Source: Cellulosimicrobium funkei (GTDB lineage: Bacteria > Actinomycetota > Actinomycetes > Actinomycetales > Cellulomonadaceae). From it: 64,000 nt of DNA. A program made the position numbers and the translations under genes. The notes beneath the pieces are model-generated. The model made no database searches, was not told the origin of the DNA, and saw nothing but the letters and a program-made list of their open reading frames with translations. Numbering within the stretch: the stretch's first letter is position 1; the number at the start of each line of letters is the position of its first letter. Positions 7,818-15,658 of this stretch are shown here, one piece after another. The DNA is taken from assembly GCF_004519295.1 (NCBI RefSeq), contig NZ_SOZH01000002.1, positions 186,001-250,000 of the forward strand. The letters run 5' to 3'.

Positions 7818-8266
7818 GCACCACCACTCCTCCTGCCACGTCCTTCGGCCGGGTGCAGGACACCGCACTGCAGCTGCGGGGCGTCCTGGACACTGCGCTG
7901 CCGCGCGAGCTCGGCACCGACGCGGAGCCCCCCCTCTACACCGTGACCGCCGTGTTCTCCCGCCGCGTGTCGGGCCCGGAGCAAGCGTTGCTCGAGCTGC
8001 CCGCCGTCACGACGTTGCTCGCCGATCACGGCTATGCGGGGGTCAGGCTGCGGGTGGAGGACCGGCGCCTGCTCATCGAGAACACGAACCTCGCCATGCT
8101 CTCCGGCGGGCTCGCCCACGAGATCGCGACGGTGATCCGGGACACCCAGGAGGCGATCGCGACGGAACGGACCAGGCGGGCGGACGAGCTCGAGGCCTGG
8201 CGCGAGGCCGAGGCGGTGCGTGCCGCGAGCGTGAAGGCCGAGGCCGACCGTGTCCGCTTCGAGTGA
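7814..8266 (+). CDS. Hypothetical protein with C-terminal helical region
   Basis: 150 residues. The first two thirds are a mixed alpha/beta segment (LYTVTAVFSRRVSGPEQ, then VRLRVEDRRLLIENTNLAML). The last 45 residues form a charged, probably coiled-coil helix (IATERTRRADELEAWREAEA). There is no signal peptide or membrane segment. It overlaps the preceding small gene by four bases and the following desaturase by 17, so all three are probably cotranscribed and may serve one membrane-lipid function. I do not recognise the family. Confidence 0.6.
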   Translation: MSTTTPPATSFGRVQDTALQLRGVLDTALPRELGTDAEPPLYTVTAVFSRRVSGPEQALLELPAVTTLLADHGYAGVRLRVEDRRLLIENTNLAMLSGGLAHEIATVIRDTQEAIATERTRRADELEAWREAEAVRAASVKAEADRVRFE

Positions 8267-9347
8267 GGCGCCGACGCCCCAGATCCTGACGGTCCGCGCG
8301 CTGCCTGCGGCGCGGGCGACGGCTCGCGACTACTCGGTGCTGGCGAAGATCGTGCGCGAGTCCGGGCTGCTGCGTCGGCGGTACGGCTACTACTGGACCC
8401 GGCTGGTCCTGACGGTCGCCGCGTTCGGTGCCGTCTGGGCGGGGATCGTCCTGGTGGGTGACTCCTGGTGGCAGCTCCTGCTGGCCGTGGTGCTCGCTCT
8501 CGTGCTCGCCCAGCTCGCGTTCCTGGGCCACGACAGCTCCCACCGGCAGGTGTTCCGGTCGCGGGCCTGGAACGACTGGACCGCTCGCATCCTCGCGAAC
8601 GCGCTCGTCGGGCTCAGCCACGCCTGGTGGACGATGAAGCACGACGCCCACCACGCAGCCCCGAACCAGGAGGGCCACGACCCTGACATCTCACCGGGCG
8701 TGATCGCGTTCACGCCCGCCGTCATCGCGAGCCGTCACGGCTGGCGAGGGTGGCTGGCACGTCGCCAGGGCTGGTACTTCTTCCCCCTGCTCGCCCTGGA
8801 GGGCCTCAACCTGCACGTCGCGAGCGTGCGCCGGGTGCTCGGCCGTCGGCCCGTGCCGCACCGTGGCGTGGAGGTCCCGGTCCTGCTCGGGCGGCTCGTC
8901 CTCTACCTGGTGGTGCTCGGCTTCCTGCTCCCCCCGACCCTCGCGGCGGCGTTCCTCGCCGTGCAGCTCGCGGTCTTCGGCATCCTGCTCGGCGGCGCGT
9001 TCGCCCCGAACCACAAGGGCATGCCGATCGTCCCGGCGACCGCGGACGTCGACTTCCTGCGCCGCCAGGTCCTCATGTCCCGCAACATCCGCGGCGGCCC
9101 GGTCGTCGACTTCTTCATGGGCGGCCTCAACCGCCAGGTCGAGCACCACCTGTTCCCGAGCATGCCCCGACCGAACCTCAAGCGCGTCCAGCCCCTCGTG
9201 CGCGAGTACTGCTCCCAGCTCGGCGTGACCTACACCGAGGTCGGGTTCTTCACCTCCTACCGGATCGTCGTCCAGTACCTCAACGACGTCCCCGGACGCG
9301 CCCGCGAACCGTTCTCCTGCCCCCTGGCCGCCAGCCTCGGCCGCTAG
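8250..9347 (+). CDS. Membrane fatty acid desaturase (DesA-like)
   Basis: 365 residues. The three diiron histidine boxes of the integral-membrane desaturases are intact: HDSSH (HxxxH), HDAHH (HxxHH) and QVEHH near the C-terminus, separated by two pairs of hydrophobic segments. Such enzymes introduce a cis double bond into membrane acyl chains using oxygen and electrons from ferredoxin or a similar donor. No electron-donor gene is adjacent. GTG at 8250 overlaps the preceding gene by 17 bases; a later start is possible because the first 30 residues are not conserved. Adaptation of membrane fluidity is the likely role; the position of the double bond cannot be told. Confidence 0.9.
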   Translation: MSASSEAPTPQILTVRALPAARATARDYSVLAKIVRESGLLRRRYGYYWTRLVLTVAAFGAVWAGIVLVGDSWWQLLLAVVLALVLAQLAFLGHDSSHRQVFRSRAWNDWTARILANALVGLSHAWWTMKHDAHHAAPNQEGHDPDISPGVIAFTPAVIASRHGWRGWLARRQGWYFFPLLALEGLNLHVASVRRVLGRRPVPHRGVEVPVLLGRLVLYLVVLGFLLPPTLAAAFLAVQLAVFGILLGGAFAPNHKGMPIVPATADVDFLRRQVLMSRNIRGGPVVDFFMGGLNRQVEHHLFPSMPRPNLKRVQPLVREYCSQLGVTYTEVGFFTSYRIVVQYLNDVPGRAREPFSCPLAASLGR

Positions 9348-9472
9348 GGACACCGGGCCGCGCGTACAGCCGCTCCCAGGTTCGTTCCCAGGTCGAGGGC
9401 GTAGGGTCGAGTCATCCGCGGCGAACGTGCCCCGTCTGAGGTGCGCGGGCCCGGAACCGCAAGGAGGCCACC

Positions 9473-9826
9473 ATGGCCACCACCCCGCTCAGCTCCGCCA
9501 CGAACGGACAGCCCACCGCCGGCGTGTCAGGCAGCCGTCCCGACTCACGCGTGTCCCGCACGTCGGGCAACCCGACAAGAACTCCCCGCACCCGTACGGG
9601 GGCCACGTGGGTCGGCCTGTGCGTCGCCGCCCTCGTCCTGGTCGCACTCATCGTGTTCATGCTCCAGAACACGCAGCTCGTGGTCGTCTCGTTCCTCGGC
9701 TGGCAAGGCTCCGTCCCGCTCGCCCTGGCACTGCTCATCGCAGGCATCGGCGTCGGGATCGTCGCCCTCGTCGTCGGCACCCTGCGCATCCACCAGCTCC
9801 GCCGACGCCTCGCACACCAGGTCTAG
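9473..9826 (+). CDS. LapA-domain (DUF1049) membrane protein
   Basis: 117 residues. A disordered Ser/Thr/Arg-rich N-terminus of about 40 residues precedes two membrane helices joined by a short turn (VGLCVAALVLVALIVFML, then LALALLIAGIGVGIVALVVG). The motif QNTQLVVVSFLGWQGSVPLALALL between them is diagnostic of the lipopolysaccharide-assembly protein A domain, which in Actinobacteria has no known role. AAGGAGG lies six bases before ATG 9473. It follows the desaturase gene after 125 bp and may belong with it as a membrane-composition gene. Confidence 0.8.
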   Translation: MATTPLSSATNGQPTAGVSGSRPDSRVSRTSGNPTRTPRTRTGATWVGLCVAALVLVALIVFMLQNTQLVVVSFLGWQGSVPLALALLIAGIGVGIVALVVGTLRIHQLRRRLAHQV

Positions 9827-9841
9827 CACCGCGGCGCACCG

Positions 9842-10054
9842 ATGACCGACGACCGGGAGATCTCGACCCACCGACCCGCCGACCTCGTCGGCGAGATCGA
9901 CGCCTCCCAACGCGAGATGGAAGACGTCGTCTCGGTCGTCGACCAGGGGGCGCCCGTCGATCTCGTCCTCTACGTCGCCGCACGCGCGCGCCTCGACACG
10001 GCCGTCGCCGCATGGAACCAGCGTGGGGGAGCCACCCGGCCACCACCTCGGTGA
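9842..10054 (+). CDS. Small hypothetical protein
   Basis: 70 residues, mostly helical in appearance (DLVGEIDASQREMEDVVSVV, then LYVAARARLDTAVAAWNQRG), with no membrane segment. The ATG at 9842 lies 15 bp after the LapA-like gene, so it is probably its operon partner, although no clear Shine-Dalgarno is visible. It resembles short partner proteins with two amphipathic helices, but I cannot name a family. Confidence 0.45.
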   Translation: MTDDREISTHRPADLVGEIDASQREMEDVVSVVDQGAPVDLVLYVAARARLDTAVAAWNQRGGATRPPPR

Positions 10055-10182
10055 CCGCGAGCTCGACGCACCGCCTGGTACCTGAACTCCCGATGGAGGA
10101 CGTCGGTCGTCAGTCGGAGCAGGATCGCGGGACGTGCCGTTGTCACGACTGACCGTTGGTCGGGCGTGGCATGGTCGATCGG

Positions 10183-10515
10183 CTACGCGGAGGGTCGTGT
10201 GGTGCTCCACACGAAGAGGTCCGACGCTCCTGCGAGCTCGAGCACGTCTCGGGCGTAGTCGCTGCAGCCCAGGATGATCGGCCGCAGAGGGGCGCTGGCG
10301 GCGAGCAGGAGGAGGCTGACACCGGCGGAGTCCAGGAACGTGACGCGCGAGGCATCGATGTGCAGCGCCCCGTGGGCCGGGCTCGGGCGAGGTTGCGCGG
10401 ACTCGACGACGGCGTAGTCGATCTCGCCCCACAGCTCCCACGAGTCGGGGCTGGATCGCAGGCCTCCGTGCAACGGGACGGGGGGATAGGTGGCCGGGTC
10501 GCTCTCGTGAGCCAT
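10183..10515 (-). CDS. STAS-domain protein, anti-sigma-factor antagonist type
   Basis: 110 residues comprising one STAS domain. The segment HIDASRVTFLDSAGVSLLLLAAS carries the DSAG motif whose serine is phosphorylated by the partner kinase in SpoIIAA/RsbV proteins. The first 25 residues are a variable extension. The start at 10515 has GGAAAAAGG upstream. It stands alone and opposite in strand to the genes before it, so its partner kinase must be elsewhere; the stressosome operon near 54 kb is a different STAS system. A role in general stress or envelope signalling is an inference. Confidence 0.8.
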   Translation of the reverse strand: MAHESDPATYPPVPLHGGLRSSPDSWELWGEIDYAVVESAQPRPSPAHGALHIDASRVTFLDSAGVSLLLLAASAPLRPIILGCSDYARDVLELAGASDLFVWSTTRPSA

Positions 10516-10861
10516 GCGGGTGCCTTTTTCCGTTGAGGCCGGCCGACGCGGGAACACTGTCGGCTTCCAACCTCTCACACTCGCCGCTTCGGCGGTGGTC
10601 GGTCACCAGGTCCAGCAGCCGTCGTCACTGCGCGCCTCGGTTGCCCGATCGTGTTCCGACTCGAGGCACGGTGGCGGTGCGGGTACGCCCGACCCCATCG
10701 ACGACGGCGAGCCTTCGAACGCCCGCGCCGCCGCCTCTCCCGCTCCGACGCCGCCCACGGCGCCCCGACCCGGACGCGCAGAACGGGTTCGTGGTGGCTG
10801 GCGAGCCGTCTGCGATCAGGGGCCGCGTCGTCTCCTGCGCCGGGTGTGGCACGCTCGGCGC
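10516..10861. other. Intergenic region without a recognisable gene
   Basis: The 346 bp separate two divergent genes, the STAS protein and the GNAT protein, and should hold both promoters. CACGCT ends six bases before the GNAT start codon at 10862 and could be its -10 box. I see no tRNA, repeat or conserved small reading frame. Confidence 0.4.
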
Positions 10862-11350
10862 GTGAGCGAGACGACCACCCGGGACGACGTCCGCGTCGTC
10901 GTGGAGGACCCGACGACCCCCGACGTGCTGGCGCTGCTGCAGGAGCACCTGGACGACATGCACGCGACGTCGCCGCCCGAGAGCGTGCACGCGCTCGACG
11001 TCGAGCGCCTGCGCGCGCCGGACATCACGTTCGTCACCGCGCGGTCCGCGGACGGCGGGCTCCTCGGGTGCGGCGCCCTCAAGCAGCACGACGCGACGCT
11101 GGGCGAGCTCAAGTCCATGCGCACGACGGCGGCCGCACGGGGCCGGGGCGTCGCCGCCACGGTCCTCGCGCACCTGCTCGACGTCGCGCGCGACCGCGGT
11201 CTGGACCGCGTGAGCCTGGAGACGGGCACCGAGGACTACTTCGCGGCGGCGCGACGGCTCTACGCGCGCCACGGGTTCGTGCCGTGCGCCCCGTTCGCCG
11301 ACTACACCGACGACCCGAACAGCACGTACCTGACGCTCTCGCTCGCCTGA
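10862..11350 (+). CDS. GNAT family N-acetyltransferase
   Basis: 162 residues, the size of a single GNAT domain. The acetyl-CoA pyrophosphate-binding loop is read as RTTAAARGRGVAATVLAHLL (R/Q-x-x-G-x-G/A type) at about residues 82-101, followed by the motif B segment SLETGTEDYFAAARRLYARHGFVPC. It resembles the PhnO/ElaA-like group that acetylates small amines, but the substrate cannot be predicted. The GTG at 10862 is the first start after the possible -10 box, and upstream frames lack family resemblance. Its 3' end faces the DoxX gene across a hairpin built from the 21-bp repeat. Confidence 0.82.
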   Translation: MSETTTRDDVRVVVEDPTTPDVLALLQEHLDDMHATSPPESVHALDVERLRAPDITFVTARSADGGLLGCGALKQHDATLGELKSMRTTAAARGRGVAATVLAHLLDVARDRGLDRVSLETGTEDYFAAARRLYARHGFVPCAPFADYTDDPNSTYLTLSLA

Positions 11351-11367
11351 CGGGGCCACCCTGCACC

Positions 11368-11440
11368 GGGGTAGAACCTCCGGTCGCGAGGTAGAGCCCG
11401 CCGCGCTCTACGTCACGACCGGGGGCTCTACCTCGCGACC
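11368..11440. repeat. 21-bp repeat family, inverted pair forming a hairpin
   Basis: GTCGCGAGGTAGAGCCC (11383-11399) and its exact reverse complement (11423-11439) form a 17-bp stem with a 23-nt loop. A degenerate extra unit (GGGGTAGAACCTCCGGTCG) precedes it from 11368. The element fills the gap between the converging GNAT and DoxX genes and could act as a bidirectional terminator. The sequence is the same family as the arrays at 18, 28-29 and 42 kb. Confidence 0.85.
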
Positions 11441-11466
11441 GTGCGGTGGCGGGGGAGCGCCACGCC

Positions 11467-12042
11467 TCATGCGTCGAGGCGCAGGCGCGCCCCGAGCGCG
11501 ACGGCGGCGACGACGGCCGCGCCGGCCACGAGGACGAGGTCCTTGAGCACGTACTGGCCCATGAGGGTCATGCCGTGGCCGAACAGCTCGCCCGCGAACA
11601 GCACGATCGGCGAGAGGATCCCGGCCATCGCGACGGCGAGCGCGAGCAGCCCCGCGCGGAGCAGCCGGCCGGTGAGGAGCGTCAGGCCGATGAACGTCTC
11701 CAGGACCGCGGTGAGGACCACGGCCGCGGTCCCGCCGACGAGGCCGAGCGTGAGCGTCTCGACGGTGCGTGCCGCGATCGCGGCCGCCGGGCTCGCGCCG
11801 GGGACGAGCTTGAGGACGCCGAACCCGAGGAACACGAGACCGAGGGCGACGCGCAGGGCGGGCACGGACCAGCGGGTGAGGACGCGCGCGGTCGCGGCGA
11901 GGGCGGCGTCCACCCGGCCCGCGAGGCGTGCGGGCACGAGGGCGGCGCGACGGCGGCGGGCGGGCGTGGCGTCCGCCGCCGACGGCGCGGACGGGCGGGT
12001 GGCGCGGGGACGACCGGCGGTCGTCGGGGCGGTGGTGGACAT
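11467..12042 (-). CDS. DoxX-like membrane protein
   Basis: 191 residues. A disordered basic N-terminus of about 45 residues is followed by four membrane helices. The pattern LRVALGLVFLGFGVLKLVPG at the first helix and VLTAVLETFIGLTLLTGRLLRAGL in the middle is typical of the DoxX/DoxD family of small quinone-interacting or unknown-function membrane proteins. GAGG lies ten bases before ATG 12042. It is downstream of the nar operon on the same strand, 150 bp beyond narI, and may be transcribed separately. The function is not established. Confidence 0.7.
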   Translation of the reverse strand: MSTTAPTTAGRPRATRPSAPSAADATPARRRRAALVPARLAGRVDAALAATARVLTRWSVPALRVALGLVFLGFGVLKLVPGASPAAAIAARTVETLTLGLVGGTAAVVLTAVLETFIGLTLLTGRLLRAGLLALAVAMAGILSPIVLFAGELFGHGMTLMGQYVLKDLVLVAGAAVVAAVALGARLRLDA

Positions 12043-12194
12043 GCGGGAACCTCTTCCGGAGACGGTCGCGGTCGGGGTGACCGCCCCGGGAGGGAGGGCG
12101 TCGCAGGGGGTCCTGGGGACGGCGTCGGGCCGAATTCACCCGCCGACGGGCGCCGACCCGGGCCACCCGGACCGGCCGGACGGGACCCCGGAGG

Positions 12195-12953
12195 TCAGCG
12201 CGAGCGCGGGCGCTCCGAGGGGTCCCAGCCCGGCCGCGGGGCGCGCGCGGCGACCGACGCGTCGCGCGAGCGGTACACGACGTACGGGCGGAACAGGTAC
12301 GGCACCGGGGCGGAGAACGCGTGCACGAGCCGCGTGAACGGCCACAGGATGAACAGCAGGTTCGCCGCGACGACGTGGAGCTGGAACGCCGCGGGCACGC
12401 CCGCCATGAGCTCCGGCTGCGGCTGGAGGTACCAGAGCGAGCGGAACCACGGCGAGATGGTCTGGCGGTAGTCGTACCCGAGCCCGTCGGCGAGGAGCTG
12501 CGTCTGCACCGTGGCCCACGACCCGAGCAGGATCGACGCCGCGAGGAACACGTACATCGTCTTGTCCATGCGCGTCGTCGCGCGGAAGACGGGCCCGGAC
12601 GTGCGGCGGCGGTAGATGAGGATGAGCAGGCCCGCGACGAGCACGACGGCCGCGACCGACCCCATGTACGTCGCGACGAAGTGGTACGCGACCTCCTGGA
12701 TCCCCACCGCCTCCGTCCACGACTCCGGGATCACGAGCCCCATCAGGTGCCCGAGGATCACGAACAGCAGGCCGAAGTGGAAGAGCGGCGAGCCGAGCCG
12801 CAGCAGCCGCTTCTCGTAGAGCTCGCTGGACCGCGTCGTCCACCCGAACTTGTCGTACCGGTACCGCCAGACCGAGCCCACGACGAACACCGCGAACGTC
12901 ACGTACGGGAACACGACCCACAGCAGGACCTCTCCGGTGCTCACCCCGCTCAT
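12195..12953 (-). CDS. narI: Respiratory nitrate reductase gamma subunit (cytochrome b)
   Basis: 252 residues with five membrane helices. It anchors NarGH to the membrane, oxidises quinol and passes electrons through two b hemes. The heme-ligand histidines are visible in FHFGLLFVILGHLMGLVIP and in FQLHVVAANLLFILWPFTRLVHAF, as in E. coli NarI. The C-terminal tail of about 25 residues is basic and slightly longer than usual. ATG at 12953 overlaps the narJ stop by four bases. It is the last gene of narGHJI. Together these make a membrane-bound nitrate reductase with its active site facing the cytoplasm. Confidence 0.95.
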   Translation of the reverse strand: MSGVSTGEVLLWVVFPYVTFAVFVVGSVWRYRYDKFGWTTRSSELYEKRLLRLGSPLFHFGLLFVILGHLMGLVIPESWTEAVGIQEVAYHFVATYMGSVAAVVLVAGLLILIYRRRTSGPVFRATTRMDKTMYVFLAASILLGSWATVQTQLLADGLGYDYRQTISPWFRSLWYLQPQPELMAGVPAAFQLHVVAANLLFILWPFTRLVHAFSAPVPYLFRPYVVYRSRDASVAARAPRPGWDPSERPRSR

Positions 12954-13705
12954 CGCACCGCACCTCCCGTCCGGTCGGGCGCGCCCGTGCCGTACGGCTC
13001 GAGCGCGAAGGGCTCCATGCCCACGAGCTCGGCGGGCGGCCCCGCCGTCACGAGCTCGACGTACCGCTGCTGCGTGCGCTCGTCGAGCGGCGGCAGCGTG
13101 AGGCACACGGCCTCGACGACCCCGGTCCAAGGGCTGCGCGCGCTCTCGAGCGCCGTGCGCAGCACCTCGATGCCGTCGCGGTGGGACGCGAGCAGACCGG
13201 CCGCGATCGTCGCGTCGTCGCCCGTGGTCCGGGCCGAGAACTCGAGCACCGTCGGCAGGTAGTCGGGGAGCTCCGATCCCGTGACCTCCCACCCGGCCGC
13301 GCGGTACGCCTCGACGAACGCGACGAGCGCCGTCCCGCGCCGGCGGGTGTCGCCCGCCGCGTAGTACGAGAGGTACATCGAGCACTTCCGCTTGAGGTCG
13401 AACGTCGCGACGTACCGCGCCTGGAGCTCGCGCAGGCCCGGCCCGCCCGGCGTCGTGAGCACCTCGCAGAAGTCCTCCAGGCGCTCGCGGACGGGGCTGG
13501 GCAGGCTCGGGGCGGACGCGCGGACGGCGTCGACCGCGGCGAGCACGTCCTCGTCCGGGTAGGCCAGCAGCAGCGACGCGGCCATGTGGGCGGTGCGGCG
13601 CTGGGCGGCCGACGTCGCGACCGGGGCCAGGTGGTCGGGCTGCGGACCCCGAGGCCGTGCCCCGGGCCGCAGGGCCGGGGTCGGGAGCAGGGAGCGCGCC
13701 CTCAT
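12950..13705 (-). CDS. narJ: Nitrate reductase assembly chaperone NarJ
   Basis: 251 residues, cytoplasmic, all-helical TorD/NarJ-family chaperone that binds apo-NarG and assists insertion of the molybdenum cofactor before membrane attachment. Family marks include ASLLLAYPDEDV, RYVATFDLKRKCSMYLSYYAAGDTRRRG and ELPDYLPTVLEF. The first 40 residues are a non-conserved extension, so the true start may be the ATG encoding the Met at about residue 41. It overlaps narH and narI by four bases on each side, consistent with coupled translation in the order G-H-J-I. Confidence 0.94.
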   Translation of the reverse strand: MRARSLLPTPALRPGARPRGPQPDHLAPVATSAAQRRTAHMAASLLLAYPDEDVLAAVDAVRASAPSLPSPVRERLEDFCEVLTTPGGPGLRELQARYVATFDLKRKCSMYLSYYAAGDTRRRGTALVAFVEAYRAAGWEVTGSELPDYLPTVLEFSARTTGDDATIAAGLLASHRDGIEVLRTALESARSPWTGVVEAVCLTLPPLDERTQQRYVELVTAGPPAELVGMEPFALEPYGTGAPDRTGGAVR

Positions 13706-15594
13706 CGGGTGCCTCCGTCGGGCTCGACGCGGGGACCGCTCCCGGGCGCGGGACCGCGCGCCGGACCACCCGCCGGCCCGCCGGGTGCGGGTCCATCGGG
13801 CGCGGGTCTACCGGGCGGCGGGGGACCGGGGATCGTGTCGTGCCGCGCGTCCTGGCGCCCGCCCGGCAACGACCCCGGGCCGCCCGGCGTGACGCCGCCG
13901 GGTGCGCCCGCCACGTCGCCCGGCTCCGGCCCCTCGCCCGGCGGGAAGAGGCCGGGCGGTCGCCCGTTGCCGTCCCAGTTGAGGAGGTTGACGCGACCGG
14001 GGGTCGACGGCCCGTAGGGCGAGTCCGCCGTCTGCCGCGCCTGGAGCACGTGGAAGTTCTCGACCGCGACCGGCACCGGGCTGCCCGACGTCTCGCCGAA
14101 CGGTCCGCCGCCCGTGAGGCCCATGCCACCCATGCCGGGGCCGCCGTCGTAGTCGAGGGAACATGACATTTCGTCACGGCTGCCGAGCTCGTCGAGCTCG
14201 CGCGCGATCTCGGTGTGCGCGGTCGGGATGACGTACCGGTCCTCGTACTTCGCGACGGCGAGCAGGCGGTACATCTCCTCGACCTGGGCACCGGTCATGC
14301 CGACCGCGGCCGCGGTCCGCTCGTCGGCCTCGCGGCCGAGGTTGATGTCGCGCATGTACGACCGCATGGCGGCCAGACGGCGCAGCACGCGCTCCACCGG
14401 GGCGGTGTCGCCCGCCGTGAACAGTCCGGCGAGGTACTCGAGCGGGATGCGCATCTTCGAGATCGCGGCGAACAGCGTGCGCCCGTCCTCGCCGTCGTTC
14501 CCGGAGGCGGCGACGACGTCGACGACGGGGGACAGCGGCGGGATGTACCAGACCATCGGCAGCGTGCGGTACTCGGGGTGCAGGGGCAGCGCGACCTCGT
14601 AGCGCGAGATGAGGTCCCAGATCGGCGAGCGCTGGGCGGCCGTGATCCAGTCGTCGGGGATGCCCTCGGCACGCGCGGCGGCCACGACCTCGGGGTCGTT
14701 CGGGTCGAGGAAGACGGCGCGCTGCGAGGCGAGGAGCTCGTGCTCGTCCTCGACGCTCGCGGCCTCGGTGACCTTGTCGGCGTCGTAGAGGACGAGGCCG
14801 AGGTAGCGCAGGCGTCCGACGCAGGTCTCGGAGCACACGGTCGGCAGGCCGACCTCGATGCGCGGGTAGCAGAGCGTGCACTTCTCGGCCTTGCCGGTCT
14901 TGTGGTTGAAGTAGACCTTCTTGTACGGGCACCCGGTGACGCACATGCGCCAGCCCCGGCACTGGTCCTGGTCGACCAGCACGATGCCGTCCTCGGCCCG
15001 CTTGTACATGGCGCCCGAGGGGCACGAGGCGACGCACGCCGGGTTGAGGCAGTGCTCGCAGATGCGCGGCAGGTAGAACATGAACGTCTTGTCGAGCTCG
15101 GTGGCGACGTGCTCCGACATGTGCTGGAGCACGGGGTCGTCCTGCATGGTCGCGGTCGAGCCGCCGAGGTCGTCGTCCCAGTTCGCGGACCACGAGATGT
15201 TGATGTCCCCGCCCGTGAGCAGCGACTTCGGCCGGGCGACGGGCGTGTGCTGCCCCTGCGGCGACGAGAGCAGCATGTCGTACTCGTAGGTCCACGGCTC
15301 GTAGTAGTCGTGGATCGAGGGGAGCTTCGGGTTGGAGAAGATCGTCGCGAGCTTCTTCAGGCGGCCCCCGGCGCGGAGCTTGAGCCGGCCCTTCTTCGTC
15401 CGCACCCAGCCGCCCTGCCAGCGCTCCTGGTCCTGGTAGGTGCGCGGGTACCCGAGCCCGGGACGCGTCTCGACGTTGTTGAACCACACGTACTCCACGC
15501 CCGTGCGGTTCGTCCACGCCTGCTTGCACGTCACCGAGCACGTGTGGCACCCGATGCACTTGTCGAGGTTCATGACCATCGACATCTGCGCCAT
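13702..15594 (-). CDS. narH: Respiratory nitrate reductase beta subunit (iron-sulfur)
   Basis: 630 residues. It carries electrons from NarI hemes to NarG through four iron-sulfur clusters: CIGCHTCSVTCK near the N-terminus, CEHCLNPACVASCP, CRGWRMCVTGCPYKK, where the Trp replaces a Cys as in the [3Fe-4S] cluster of this family, and CTLCYPRIEVGLPTVCSETC. The final 70 or so residues are a Pro/Gly-rich tail (PGPPPPGRPAPDGPAPGG is part of it) absent from typical NarH proteins of about 510-560 residues. The start at 15594 (MAQMSMVMNLDKC) is conventional; GTG codons lie three and nine bases further upstream. A 64-bp gap separates it from narG. Confidence 0.95.
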   Translation of the reverse strand: MAQMSMVMNLDKCIGCHTCSVTCKQAWTNRTGVEYVWFNNVETRPGLGYPRTYQDQERWQGGWVRTKKGRLKLRAGGRLKKLATIFSNPKLPSIHDYYEPWTYEYDMLLSSPQGQHTPVARPKSLLTGGDINISWSANWDDDLGGSTATMQDDPVLQHMSEHVATELDKTFMFYLPRICEHCLNPACVASCPSGAMYKRAEDGIVLVDQDQCRGWRMCVTGCPYKKVYFNHKTGKAEKCTLCYPRIEVGLPTVCSETCVGRLRYLGLVLYDADKVTEAASVEDEHELLASQRAVFLDPNDPEVVAAARAEGIPDDWITAAQRSPIWDLISRYEVALPLHPEYRTLPMVWYIPPLSPVVDVVAASGNDGEDGRTLFAAISKMRIPLEYLAGLFTAGDTAPVERVLRRLAAMRSYMRDINLGREADERTAAAVGMTGAQVEEMYRLLAVAKYEDRYVIPTAHTEIARELDELGSRDEMSCSLDYDGGPGMGGMGLTGGGPFGETSGSPVPVAVENFHVLQARQTADSPYGPSTPGRVNLLNWDGNGRPPGLFPPGEGPEPGDVAGAPGGVTPGGPGSLPGGRQDARHDTIPGPPPPGRPAPDGPAPGGPAGGPARGPAPGSGPRVEPDGGTR

Positions 15595-15658
15595 CACGCG
15601 CACGACCCCACCCCCTCCCGGCCGGCCGGCCCGAGGCCGCCTGCTGCGCCCGTCCGCG

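Noticed and set aside
10516-10861. A gene or tRNA in the STAS-GNAT gap
   Set aside because: The frames have no start signal or family resemblance, and no tRNA T-loop or cloverleaf pattern is present.
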